The notes beneath the pieces were generated by a model. That model had not been told where the DNA came from, did no database searches, and saw only the letters and a list, made by a program, of their open reading frames with translations. DNA of 39,500 nt from contig JBGTBD010000033.1 of the NCBI GenBank assembly GCA_041749475.1, positions 1 through 39,500 of the forward strand, written 5' to 3'. Each line of letters starts with the position of its first letter. The stretch's first letter is position 1. Position numbers and translations under genes: made by a program. Source of the DNA: JBGTBD01 sp041749475. Lineage in GTDB: Bacteria > Pseudomonadota > Alphaproteobacteria > Rickettsiales > UBA998. This document shows, in pieces, positions 15,562-23,014 of this stretch.

Positions 15562-15729
15562 TTAGGCCGCCTCATCAACGACATCCTGATCATCCTGCCA
15601 TTCCTGCATCAGGGGCACGAATTCCTTTACGGACATGCCGTCATAATGCATCAGAATCCGCATGATGGGATCTTGCAATAATTCGTCGATATTGGGTTCG
15701 TTATTGTACTGCGTCAATTCGGGATTCAT
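15562..15729 (-). CDS. Small acidic protein, 55 residues, unknown
   Basis: A short reading frame starting MNPELTQYNNEPNIDELL and ending in QDVVDEAA. It is acidic, with no signal or membrane segment. The middle (about 15-45) looks helical: DELLQDPIMRILMHYDGM, then SVKEFVPLMQEWQ. I recognise no domain. Support for expression is good: a GGGGG ribosome-binding site four bases before the ATG and a recognisable promoter (15759-15786). It is followed on the same strand by the small lipoprotein gene. A small regulatory or adaptor protein would fit, but no function can be assigned. Confidence 0.65.
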   Translation of the reverse strand: MNPELTQYNNEPNIDELLQDPIMRILMHYDGMSVKEFVPLMQEWQDDQDVVDEAA

Positions 15730-15758
15730 AGCGCCCCCTTATGTGCTTGCCGATTCCC

Positions 15759-15786
15759 ACCATACCAGATTTTTGTGCGATGTAAA
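15759..15786 (-). promoter_or_regulatory. Sigma-70-type promoter of the 55-residue gene
   Basis: On the minus strand, TTTACA (five of six) is followed after 16 bases by TATGGT (four of six), placing the transcript start about 23 bases before the ATG with the GGGGG ribosome-binding site inside the leader. The surrounding 15770-15845 segment is AT-rich. Confidence 0.45.
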
Positions 15787-15845
15787 TAGTATTGATTTTT
15801 CAAAAACATATTTAAGATTTTATATTGCGGCTGCGAAGGGGTTTT

Positions 15846-16379
15846 TTACACCTTTTTAGCGACCCATACGGCCGCTTTCGTCAGGCCGCGGATACCGTGA
15901 TAGAGAGCGGGGTAGGCCGTCGCCTGTTCCGCGCCATGTTCGATTCCGGTGACGTGATGTTCGATCTCTTCGTCGCGGAATTGTGTAATGGTTTTTTTTA
16001 GTTCATCTTCGGAAGCGGGAAGTGTTACCAGCTGCTCGGCATAATGTTCGCTGATGACAGATTCGACCGCGACGGTGCAGGCCATCGCCGCTTTCTCGCC
16101 CATCAGCGCCGTCACCATGCCCAGCGCATAGCCGCCGACATGCCATAGCGGCATCAGCGCCGAGGGGCGGACGCCCCGCTCATGGATGAGGGTAGAAAAC
16201 GTATCGAGATGCGCTTTTTCCTGTTCGTGCATGTGGCGAATGGTCTTTTCCGCAGACGTGCCTTTGAGGATGGCGAGCTGGCCTTCATAAATGCGGCGCG
16301 CGCCATATTCCCCGGCGTGGTCGACACGGATGGCTTCATCGCGCGCGGCATTGGCGTCATCAGTTCCCGGATAGGTCAT
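15846..16379 (-). CDS. coq7: Demethoxyubiquinone hydroxylase (Coq7 family)
   Basis: Performs the penultimate hydroxylation of ubiquinone synthesis at the membrane surface. The 177-residue ferritin-like di-iron protein shows the full ligand set: Glu24 (HAGEYGA), Glu54 and His57 (EKAH), Glu106 (AVESVISEHY), and Glu138 and His141 (RDEEIEHH). The amphipathic LWHVGGYALGMVTALMG segment is the typical membrane-contact helix. It overlaps the end of dsbB by 20 bases, so the two are coupled; DsbB needs ubiquinone as electron acceptor, which makes the pairing sensible. Confidence 0.95.
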   Translation of the reverse strand: MTYPGTDDANAARDEAIRVDHAGEYGARRIYEGQLAILKGTSAEKTIRHMHEQEKAHLDTFSTLIHERGVRPSALMPLWHVGGYALGMVTALMGEKAAMACTVAVESVISEHYAEQLVTLPASEDELKKTITQFRDEEIEHHVTGIEHGAEQATAYPALYHGIRGLTKAAVWVAKKV

Positions 16380-16872
16380 GATCGTCCCTTCGTTTGAGCA
16401 GCCAGAACAACAGGCACGCAGCGCCCGCGCAATAGATGGCGTGCAGGGATGCCATCGTCAATCCCATGAAGTAGAATGCAGGTTCGTCACAGAATGTTTT
16501 CGGCGCGGCCATGACCTGCGTGCGTAACTCCTCGATGGTCATCGTCCCGCTGCTGCCCATGGTGCAGGAGGACGGGCCGCTGATGAGGTCTTTTTCCACG
16601 GCGGCATGGTAGCTGGCGATGCCTGCATTGGCGAGGAGCAGGAATCCACAGAGCATCACCATCCAGCGTTTGGTGCGCGGCGTGGCGATGAAACAAGCCA
16701 GCAGCGCCACCACCATCACGGCGATATGCGGATAACGCTGGATAATGCACAGGTGGCACGGGTACAGCCCGGCGAGATATTGCGAGGCCAGCGCCGCCAG
16801 CAACGCCGCCGCCGACAAGCCGAACGCCAGGAGCCACAAGGGCGAGCGGGTAAGGGAAAACCGTGCATCCAT
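16360..16872 (-). CDS. dsbB: Disulfide bond formation protein DsbB
   Basis: An inner-membrane protein that reoxidises DsbA and passes electrons to quinone. The 170 residues contain four hydrophobic helices. The first periplasmic loop ends in the Cys39-His-Leu-Cys42 pair (LYPCHLCIIQRYPH), with Arg46 near the expected quinone-interacting arginine. The second pair is Cys103 (GPSSCTMG) and Cys128 (TFCDEPAFYFMGLTMAS); the latter motif is diagnostic of the DsbB family. No dsbA lies in the window. Confidence 0.94.
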   Translation of the reverse strand: MDARFSLTRSPLWLLAFGLSAAALLAALASQYLAGLYPCHLCIIQRYPHIAVMVVALLACFIATPRTKRWMVMLCGFLLLANAGIASYHAAVEKDLISGPSSCTMGSSGTMTIEELRTQVMAAPKTFCDEPAFYFMGLTMASLHAIYCAGAACLLFWLLKRRDDHDLSGN

Positions 16873-16926
16873 GCGGACATTATATCAGGCGGCGGCATTT
16901 CGGCTAATGGAAAGATTGCGCAAGGC

Positions 16927-16954
16927 TTGACGGCGCGGGCATTGTGCTTATGAT
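16927..16954 (+). promoter_or_regulatory. Promoter of tRNA-Leu
   Basis: TTGACG (16927-16932) and TATGAT (16949-16954) each match five of six consensus positions, with a 16-base spacer. The -10 box lies 23 bases before the mature tRNA 5' end, a normal arrangement. A GC-rich stretch follows the -10 box. Confidence 0.6.
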
Positions 16955-16977
16955 GCCTCCCACGTTCACGTAGCCGT

Positions 16978-17064
16978 GCCCCGGTGGTGAAATTGGTAGA
17001 CGCGCTAGACTCAAAATCTTGTGTTCGCAAGGACGTGTCGGTTCGAGTCCGACCCGGGGCACCA
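16978..17064 (+). tRNA. tRNA-Leu (anticodon CAA, reads UUG)
   Basis: An 87-base class II tRNA with CCA encoded. The acceptor arms GCCCCGG and CCGGGGC pair perfectly. The D-loop GGTGAAATTGGTAGACGC is typical of leucine tRNAs, the anticodon loop is CTCAAAA, the long variable arm has the GTTC/GGAC stem, and the T-arm GTCGG-TTCGAGT-CCGAC is perfect. The anticodon stem CTAGA/TCTTG carries one T-T mismatch at its second pair. Confidence 0.97.
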
Positions 17065-17090
17065 TATAAGAAGTTGATACAAGAGGGATT

Positions 17091-17555
17091 ATGAAAAAAT
17101 CCATAATCATTTTGGCCTCTATTGCTCTCAGCGGATGCGATTATCTTTACATAATTTCACGCGATGCTGACAGTATTGAATATACCAAATCATCCTGCAT
17201 CGAAAGAACACTACGCGAGGTGAATGGATTAAGCGGTATTCACGCGAATACAATGCAGAAACAGCCGAACCCCGCTCTAAACAGACACGCTGCTTCTACT
17301 AATCATTACTATCAGTATGTGTTCGAGAAACGCGCCGCCTTGATACAAATCACTCAGTACGACACGGGTACATCCAGTTATTCTCATGGATATCACAGTT
17401 TTGGCCCTTATATTCCGCAGAGAACATTCGCCACACTATTGCCTAAGATGCGTACTATTGATGAGGCGATTGCAACAAACTGCAACATTTTTAATTTGAA
17501 TGAAATAAAAGAAAAGTGCAGCGGTGTTGATTTGTGCGAGAATCCAACTAATTAA
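17091..17555 (+). CDS. Lipoprotein of unknown function, AT-rich
   Basis: I do not recognise this 154-residue protein. It has a clear lipoprotein signal MKKSIIILASIALSGC with Cys16 as the lipidated residue, then a polar mature part with scattered Cys (CIER, NCNIF, KCSGVDLCEN). A GTGTSSYSHGYHSFGPY-like aromatic/Gly stretch near the middle is its most distinct segment. The ribosome-binding site GAGGGA lies just before the ATG. Base and codon use are visibly more AT-rich than the flanking housekeeping genes, and it sits directly after a tRNA gene, a common landing place for acquired DNA. Transfer is a reasonable but unproven reading. Confidence 0.65.
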   Translation: MKKSIIILASIALSGCDYLYIISRDADSIEYTKSSCIERTLREVNGLSGIHANTMQKQPNPALNRHAASTNHYYQYVFEKRAALIQITQYDTGTSSYSHGYHSFGPYIPQRTFATLLPKMRTIDEAIATNCNIFNLNEIKEKCSGVDLCENPTN

Positions 17556-18023
17556 ATGCCAAATTTCTCCGCCGCAGATATCGGATGAAGGCGTCCCGAT
17601 ATTGGACGTCCCTTCCCAGATCAGTCATTCAATACGATAGCGATCAGAAAGGGGAGGATTACCTCGCCTGTAATGGGTTTCCACCGGAAGGTTTTGCTAT
17701 CGAGTTGCGGAGGCGACTTGTAAATCTCCACCCAGTTTTTTATTACGCCCTGTAATTGCTCGATGCGGTTCGAATTTCCTCCGCGCTGGTGTACCATTTC
17801 GGAAGTAGCGCATGTAAACCTCTGCCTAAAAAAGCGGCATGGCGCTGGGTAATTATTCAGGGCGAGGGGGTTGGTGGCGATGGAGGGAAACTGCCGCGCA
17901 TTCATACACGGTCGATGCGTGTGATGAGATGCGTGTTATTTATCCCATGTTTCCTAGCATTTCCATAATCGCGCATTTTCATGAGGGTGGGATTTACACT
18001 TTTTTTACGCCTCCCTGCTTAGT
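17556..18023. other. Gene-poor stretch between lipoprotein gene and amtB promoter
   Basis: No convincing gene is seen. A 94-codon minus-strand reading frame (17621-17905) has no ribosome-binding site and no recognisable domain, although its end reads like protein (WKPITGEVILPFLIAIVLND), so a decayed gene is possible. An inverted repeat ATATCGG/CCGATAT (17578-17602) sits just after the lipoprotein stop and could end its transcript. The place normally held by glnK before amtB is empty. Confidence 0.4.
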
Positions 18024-18039
18024 TGGCTTTGTTTGTGCT
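18024..18039 (+). promoter_or_regulatory. Sigma-54 (RpoN) type -24/-12 promoter of amtB
   Basis: TGGCTTTGTTTGTGCT matches the RpoN consensus TGGCAC-N5-TTGC[AT] at its key positions: GG at 18025-18026 and GC at 18037-18038, with exactly ten bases between. The start site would be near 18050, about 40 bases before the amtB ATG. This suits a nitrogen-limitation gene activated by NtrC, but I could not identify a convincing NtrC site upstream. Confidence 0.6.
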
Positions 18040-18089
18040 GCCAATGCACGTTAATCATCTTTGGAAGCACATCTGAACGTGGAGGTTCT

Positions 18090-19418
18090 ATGAAACATAT
18101 AATAAAATTATTTACCGCGTCCGCGACGGCTGCACTGATCGCAGCCCCGGCATGGGCGCAAGAAGAAGTGGTCGAGGTCGTCGGGCCGAATTCGGGCGAT
18201 ACCGCGTGGATGCTCGTATCCTCGCTGCTCGTCCTCATGATGGTCCTGCCGGGTCTGGCCCTGTTCTACGGCGGTCTCATCAAGAAAAACAGCGTCCTCG
18301 CAACGTTGATGCAGACGACGGCCGTCCTCTGCATCGTATCCGTCCTGTGGCCGGTCATCGGGTATACGATGGCCTTCGGTACGGGGACGTATATCGGTGA
18401 CTTCAGCAAGATCATGTTGCATGGCGTCGATGCAAAGACGCTCTCGGGCACAATTCCGGAGACAGTCTTCATCGTCTTCCAACTCACCTTCGCGGCGATC
18501 ACCACGGCACTGCCGCTCGGTGCAGTCGCGGATCGTATCAAGTTCTCGGCGGTCTGCTGGTTCGCGCCGCTTTGGTTGCTGCTGGTCTACGCGCCGATCG
18601 CTCACTGGGTCTGGGGCCCGGGCGGTTTCATCGGCGGTGTCGGCGGTGATGGTGATGGCCTTCTCGGCTTCGGCTACGCGCTCGATTTCGCCGGGGGTGC
18701 TGTCGTTCACATCAACTCCGGTGTCGCGGGTCTCGTCGCGGCGCTCGTCATCGGCAAAGGTCTCGATTATGAGAACCGCCAATCGACGCCGACCAACCTC
18801 GTCATGTCCGTCCTCGGCGCTGGTCTGCTCTGGGTCGGCTGGTTCGGCTTCAACGCGGGTTCCGCACTCACTGCTGGCACGGGCGCTGGTATGGCCATGC
18901 TGGTCACCAACACCGCCGCTGCGATGGCGGGTATCTCCTGGGTCGCCGTTGAATGGCTCACCAAGGGTAAGCCAAGCGTTGCCGGGGCACTTTCCGGTAT
19001 CGTCGCCGGTCTCGTCGCGATCACGCCTGCATCCGGCTTCGTCGGATTCGAAGCGTCCATCGTCATCGGTCTGACGGCCGGGGCGGTCTGCTTCTGGGCA
19101 GCGAAAGAACTGAAGCACAAGCTGAAATACGACGATTCGCTCGACGTGTTCGGTATCCACGGCGTCGGCGGTATCGTCGGTGCGCTGTTAACCGGTATCT
19201 TCGCCACGACGGCGATTGGTGCGGGTTCCGGCTGGGTCGATGGCAATACCAACCAGCTCATCGCTCAGGCGCTTTCCATCGTCATCGTCGCCGCATATTC
19301 CGCTATCGTCACCTGGATCATCCTGAAGTTCATTCAGGCGGTCTGTGGTCTGCGCGTTCCGGCTGAGGTGGAGAATTCCGGCCTCGATCTCGTGCTGCAC
19401 GGCGAAGAATTGCATTAA
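18090..19418 (+). CDS. amtB: Ammonium transporter
   Basis: A trimeric inner-membrane channel for ammonium. The ATG at 18090 is preferred over one 57 bases upstream because GGAGG lies just before it, a cleavable signal follows (residues 1-23, ending APAWA), and the upstream ATG falls inside the promoter. The mature protein has about eleven membrane helices. The twin pore histidines are His207 (VVHINSGVAG) and His357 (FGIHGVGGIVG), and LALFYGGLIKKNSVL is the family's first-helix signature. Length is 442 residues. No glnK is adjacent, which is unusual because glnK-amtB pairs are nearly universal; a PII protein must be encoded elsewhere. Confidence 0.96.
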   Translation: MKHIIKLFTASATAALIAAPAWAQEEVVEVVGPNSGDTAWMLVSSLLVLMMVLPGLALFYGGLIKKNSVLATLMQTTAVLCIVSVLWPVIGYTMAFGTGTYIGDFSKIMLHGVDAKTLSGTIPETVFIVFQLTFAAITTALPLGAVADRIKFSAVCWFAPLWLLLVYAPIAHWVWGPGGFIGGVGGDGDGLLGFGYALDFAGGAVVHINSGVAGLVAALVIGKGLDYENRQSTPTNLVMSVLGAGLLWVGWFGFNAGSALTAGTGAGMAMLVTNTAAAMAGISWVAVEWLTKGKPSVAGALSGIVAGLVAITPASGFVGFEASIVIGLTAGAVCFWAAKELKHKLKYDDSLDVFGIHGVGGIVGALLTGIFATTAIGAGSGWVDGNTNQLIAQALSIVIVAAYSAIVTWIILKFIQAVCGLRVPAEVENSGLDLVLHGEELH

Positions 19419-19437
19419 TCTCCTTTTTCTACACTCG

Positions 19438-19464
19438 AAAGGGGCCTTCGGGCCCCTTTTTTTA
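19438..19464 (+). terminator. Strong intrinsic terminator after amtB
   Basis: AAAGGGGCC-TTCG-GGCCCCTTT forms a nine-base perfect stem closed by a UUCG tetraloop, followed by a run of T, about 20 bases after the amtB stop. This isolates amtB from icd. Confidence 0.92.
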
Positions 19465-19530
19465 TTCTTTCGGAACATTCGGACTCGGTTTATTTTTATG
19501 CTGTTATTCCTTGATTCACCGCGCGGTTTC

Positions 19531-19554
19531 GGGGTAAGCATTTGACTTTACCCC
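19531..19554 (+). promoter_or_regulatory. Inverted repeat just before the icd ribosome-binding site
   Basis: GGGGTAA (19531-19537) and TTACCCC (19548-19554) form perfect seven-base arms around ten bases, directly followed by the AAGGAA ribosome-binding site. It could be an operator or a leader hairpin that affects icd translation. The function is inferred from position only. Confidence 0.35.
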
Positions 19555-19569
19555 AAGGAACAGGACGAC

Positions 19570-20778
19570 ATGGCAAAGATTCAGGTACAAAAACCGATTG
19601 TGGAAGTGGATGGCGACGAGATGACGCGCATCATCTGGGCGTGGATCAAGGAGATGCTCATTCTCCCCTACCTCACGGTGGACCTGAAATATTTTGATCT
19701 TTCCGTTGAACACCGGGACAAGACCGAAGACCAGGTGACGGTCGATGCGGCGAACGCGATCAAGCAATACGGCGTCGGCGTCAAATGCGCGACCATCACG
19801 CCGGATGAAGCGCGGGTGAAGGAATTCAATCTGAAGAAAATGTGGAAATCCCCCAACGGGACGATCCGCAATATCCTCGACGGAACCATCTTCCGGGCGC
19901 CGATCGTCATCTCCAATGTCCCGCGCTATGTGCCGGGGTGGAAGCAACCGATCATCGTTGGCCGTCATGCGTTCGGTGACCAGTACCGCGCCGAGGACAT
20001 GCTGATTTCCGGGCCGGGTGAGTTGACACTCACCTTTACGCCGACGGGCGGTACGCCGGAAATCCATCATGTGATCGATTTCAAGAGCAGCGGTGTGGCG
20101 ATGGCGATGTATAATCAGGACGCCTCCATCACCGGTTTCGCGCATGCCTGTTTCAACTATGCGCTGTCGGTCAATTACCCGGTCTATCTCTCGACCAAGA
20201 ATACCATTCTCAAGCGCTATGATGGGCGTTTCAAGGATATTTTCCAAACCGTGTTCGAGCAAGATTATAAAGCGAAGTTCGAAGCAAAAGGCCTGTTCTA
20301 TGAGCACCGTTTGATCGACGATCTGGTGGCGTATGCCATCAAGTCGAATGGTGGCTTCGTGTGGGCGTGTAAGAATTATGACGGGGATGTGCAGTCCGAC
20401 GTCGTGGCGCAGGGGTTCGGTTCGCTGGGATTGATGACCTCCGTCCTCCTCACCCCGTCCGGTGACGTGGTGGAGACGGAAGCGGCGCATGGCACGGTTA
20501 CGCGCCATTACCGCGAATATCAAAAAGGCAAAGAGACCTCCACCAACCCCATCGCCACCATCTTCGCATGGACGGGCGCGCTGAAATACCGCGCGAAGTT
20601 CGATGACCAGCCCGAGCTGGAGCAATTTGCCGAAGCGCTGGAAAAGGCGACCGTCGAGGCGGTGGAGCAAGGGCATATGACCAAGGATTTGGCGCTACTG
20701 GTCGGACCGGAACAGGCATATCTTTCGACGAAGAATTATCTCACCAAGGTGAAAGAATTGCTCGATTCTTACGTGTAG
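19570..20778 (+). CDS. icd: Isocitrate dehydrogenase (NADP), eukaryote-like dimeric type
   Basis: Oxidatively decarboxylates isocitrate to 2-oxoglutarate, producing NADPH. The 402-residue sequence matches the type II dimeric family shared by mitochondria and many alphaproteobacteria. It opens with VEVDGDEMTRIIWAWIKE. SPNGTIRNILDGTIFR carries the isocitrate-binding Ser/Asn/Arg set, YDGDVQSDVVAQGFGSLG provides the metal-binding aspartates, and ETEAAHGTVTRHYR carries the NADP-selective positions. An AAGGAA sequence before the ATG supports the start. Its stop codon region overlaps the convergent ACT-domain gene by ten bases. Confidence 0.97.
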   Translation: MAKIQVQKPIVEVDGDEMTRIIWAWIKEMLILPYLTVDLKYFDLSVEHRDKTEDQVTVDAANAIKQYGVGVKCATITPDEARVKEFNLKKMWKSPNGTIRNILDGTIFRAPIVISNVPRYVPGWKQPIIVGRHAFGDQYRAEDMLISGPGELTLTFTPTGGTPEIHHVIDFKSSGVAMAMYNQDASITGFAHACFNYALSVNYPVYLSTKNTILKRYDGRFKDIFQTVFEQDYKAKFEAKGLFYEHRLIDDLVAYAIKSNGGFVWACKNYDGDVQSDVVAQGFGSLGLMTSVLLTPSGDVVETEAAHGTVTRHYREYQKGKETSTNPIATIFAWTGALKYRAKFDDQPELEQFAEALEKATVEAVEQGHMTKDLALLVGPEQAYLSTKNYLTKVKELLDSYV

Positions 20779-21143
20779 GATGAGACGGTATGTCCTGCCG
20801 CTTCCAAGGCTGACATCGCGGCTGGAAGACGGTCTTCTTTTACTAACAGAATATCGGTATCGAAGGTCGAGAGTGCGAACAGGCTGATGTCTGCGTCGGC
20901 CAGTGTCGTTGTCAATTGCGCGAGGATGCCCACCAGCGCGAAATCCAATGGTCCTTCCACCATCAGTGCCGCCCAGCCCTCTTCTTGCTTCTCCGCGCCT
21001 GCGGGAAGCGTCGTAGTTTCGGCAACGAGGGTGATCTCGTACGGCGTGACGCTTAAGGAATAAAAACGGCTGCCGACAGGGTGCGGAGGGGTTGCGCGGA
21101 ATTTGCATACCGCGTAGCTGCCGGGCAGGGTGGATAGGCGCAT
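20769..21143 (-). CDS. ACT-domain protein
   Basis: A 124-residue protein matching the ACT_7 (CASTOR-like) type. The N-terminal half starts RLSTLPGSYAVCKF, followed by SLSVTPYEITLVAE. The C-terminal half GWAALMVEGPLDFALVGILAQL, then DADISLFALSTFDTDILLV, is the ACT-like ligand-binding repeat. Members probably bind amino acids and act as sensors, but the ligand is unknown. It follows lpd with a one-base gap, so it is likely the tail of the TCA operon, and it runs head-on into icd. Confidence 0.85.
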   Translation of the reverse strand: MRLSTLPGSYAVCKFRATPPHPVGSRFYSLSVTPYEITLVAETTTLPAGAEKQEEGWAALMVEGPLDFALVGILAQLTTTLADADISLFALSTFDTDILLVKEDRLPAAMSALEAAGHTVSSYT

Positions 21144-21144
21144 G

Positions 21145-22533
21145 CTAGATATGGATCGGCTTGTCGTAGACCGCCATCGCCGCTTCCTTGACCGCTTCGT
21201 TCAGCGTCGGGTGAGCGTGACAGGTGCGGGCGATGTCTTCTGACGACGCGCCGTATTCCAGTGCCAGTACCGCTTCGGCGATCAGCGTGCCTGCGTCTGG
21301 GCCGAGGATATGGACGCCGTAGACACGGTCGGTCTTCGCATCGGCAAGGATTTTGACGAAACCGTCTTTTTCACCGACCGCACGTGCGCGGCTGTTGGCC
21401 ATGAAGGGGAATTTTCCTACCTTGTAGTCGATCTTTTCGGCTTTGAGTTCTTCTTCCGTTTTACCGACGGTGGCGACTTCGGGCCAGGTGTAGATGACGC
21501 CCGGAATCGCGTTGTAATTGATATGGCCTTTCTGTCCGGCCATGATCTCGACGGCAGCGATCCCCTCTTCTTCCGCCTTATGCGCCAGCATCGGCCCGGC
21601 GACGACATCGCCGATGGCGTAGATGTTGGGCACGCTGGAGCGGAAATAGGAGTCGATTTTTACACGACCGCGTTCGTCCGTACTGACTCCTACTTTATCG
21701 AGGCCCAGCTTGTCCGTGTAGGCTTTGCGACCAATGGCGACCAATACCACATCAGCTTCCAGCGTTTCCGCTTTGCCGCCTGCGGCGGGCTCCACAGTAA
21801 GGGTGACACCCTTCGCGGATTTTTTCGCTGCCGTCACCTTAGTGGAGAGGCGGAAGGTGAAGCCTTGCTTCTCCAGCGTGCGCTGGAATTGTTTGGCCAG
21901 CTCTAGGTCCATGCCGGGGCAGAGGCGGTCGAGGAATTCGATGACTTCGACTTCCGCGCCGAGACGACGCCAGACAGAGCCTAACTCCAATCCAATCACC
22001 CCGCCGCCGACAACGACAAGTTTTTTCGGTACGGCGGACAAGGAAAGGGCGCCTGTTGAAGAAACAATCTGTTTCTCGTCGATTTCGACACCCGGCAGAC
22101 GCATCACGTCCGACCCGGTGGCGATCAGGATATTTTTGGTTTTATAGGCGGTTTTGCCGACAGTGACTTCGTCTTTCCCGGTGATGACGCCCTCCCCTTT
22201 CAGCCATTCGACTTTGTTTTTCTTGAACAGGCCTTCGATGCCCTTGGTGAAGCTGCTGACGACTTCGTCCTTTTGCTTCATCATGCCGGGCAGGTCGATG
22301 GTGACTTTTCCCGTTTTGATGCCGAATTGGTCGGCGTGCTTGATATGCTCAAAGAGCTCGGAGGCGTTCAGGAGCGCTTTGGAGGGGATGCAGCCGATAT
22401 TGAGGCATGTGCCCCCCAGCGTGTCACTCTTCTCCACACAGGCGGTCTTCAGGCCCAATTGCGCGGCCTTGATGGCGGCGACATACCCGCCGGGGCCGGA
22501 ACCGATTACAATCACATCAAACGCTTCGCTCAT
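21145..22533 (-). CDS. lpdA: Dihydrolipoyl dehydrogenase (E3)
   Basis: Reoxidises dihydrolipoamide on E2 and reduces NAD. The 462 residues show the FAD fold GSGPGGYVAAIKAAQLG (11-27), the redox disulfide Cys43/Cys48 (GGTCLNIGCIPSK), the NAD fold VVVGGGVIGLELGSVWRRLG, the second FAD motif NIYAIGDVVAGPMLAHKAEEEG, and the active-site His441/Glu446 pair (HAHPTLNEA). Because it lies in the suc cluster it is most likely the E3 of 2-oxoglutarate dehydrogenase, though E3 is often shared with pyruvate dehydrogenase. Its start overlaps the GNAT gene by four bases. Confidence 0.97.
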   Translation of the reverse strand: MSEAFDVIVIGSGPGGYVAAIKAAQLGLKTACVEKSDTLGGTCLNIGCIPSKALLNASELFEHIKHADQFGIKTGKVTIDLPGMMKQKDEVVSSFTKGIEGLFKKNKVEWLKGEGVITGKDEVTVGKTAYKTKNILIATGSDVMRLPGVEIDEKQIVSSTGALSLSAVPKKLVVVGGGVIGLELGSVWRRLGAEVEVIEFLDRLCPGMDLELAKQFQRTLEKQGFTFRLSTKVTAAKKSAKGVTLTVEPAAGGKAETLEADVVLVAIGRKAYTDKLGLDKVGVSTDERGRVKIDSYFRSSVPNIYAIGDVVAGPMLAHKAEEEGIAAVEIMAGQKGHINYNAIPGVIYTWPEVATVGKTEEELKAEKIDYKVGKFPFMANSRARAVGEKDGFVKILADAKTDRVYGVHILGPDAGTLIAEAVLALEYGASSEDIARTCHAHPTLNEAVKEAAMAVYDKPIHI

Positions 22534-23003
22534 AACACTCGCTCCATGAAGAGGGTTTTATCCACAGGGGAATCGTTGTAGGCCTCGCATGCGCGAAAGC
22601 CAAGTTTTTTATATATATAGTGCGGTTTTTCCTGTGAGCGAAACGTGTCCAGCAGGATGCGGCTATAGCCGTGTTTGCGAATTTCCGCGATGGCATGTTC
22701 CAGCAGTGCGCTGCCGATATTCTTGCCCTCATGTTCGGGGAGAACGTAGAGCCTGCGGATTTCCGCTGTGTTGTCGTTGATACGGTTGAATGCGATCGTG
22801 CCTACAGGCGTGGTGTCTTCCATCGCGAGATAAATACCGGCTTCGGTTTTGGGATAATAGCGTTCAAGGTCTTCGAGTTCGGGCGCAATCGTTTCGCCGC
22901 CACACTCATAACAGTCAATCTGGCGGAGATACGCTCCATAGGCGTTCCACAGGGCACGGATGGTGTCCGTGTCCCGGGGCAGGCGCGCGCGGAGGATATG
23001 CAT
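22530..23003 (-). CDS. GNAT-family N-acetyltransferase inside the TCA operon
   Basis: A 157-residue GNAT protein. EIRRLYV (81-87) and EGKNIGSALL (92-101) form the acetyl-CoA-binding core, and YKKLGFRACEAYNDSPV near the end is motif B plus the conserved tail. It is wedged between sucB (11 bases away) and lpd (four-base overlap), so it should be made together with 2-oxoglutarate dehydrogenase. Subfamily members acetylate small molecules or proteins, and the substrate here is unknown. It resembles the GNAT at 2863-3372. Confidence 0.88.
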   Translation of the reverse strand: MHILRARLPRDTDTIRALWNAYGAYLRQIDCYECGGETIAPELEDLERYYPKTEAGIYLAMEDTTPVGTIAFNRINDNTAEIRRLYVLPEHEGKNIGSALLEHAIAEIRKHGYSRILLDTFRSQEKPHYIYKKLGFRACEAYNDSPVDKTLFMERVL

Positions 23004-23014
23004 TGGGCTAGTGA

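Noticed and set aside
16716..17030. 104-codon minus-strand frame over dsbB and tRNA-Leu
   Set aside because: It crosses a perfect tRNA gene and overlaps dsbB in another frame.
17765..17785. CGGTTCGA match to the tRNA-Leu T-arm as a possible attachment site
   Set aside because: Only eight bases match and the following sequence diverges at once; no integrase gene is nearby.
17621..17905. 94-codon minus-strand reading frame
   Set aside because: No ribosome-binding site and no homology that I recognise. Kept only as a possible decayed gene in the gene-poor stretch.
18108..19160. 350-codon minus-strand reading frame
   Set aside because: Antisense to amtB; the product is Asp/Arg-rich and has no recognisable fold.
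19516..20676. 386-codon minus-strand reading frame
   Set aside because: Antisense to icd, whose motifs are complete; the product is rich in His and Arg without any family pattern.
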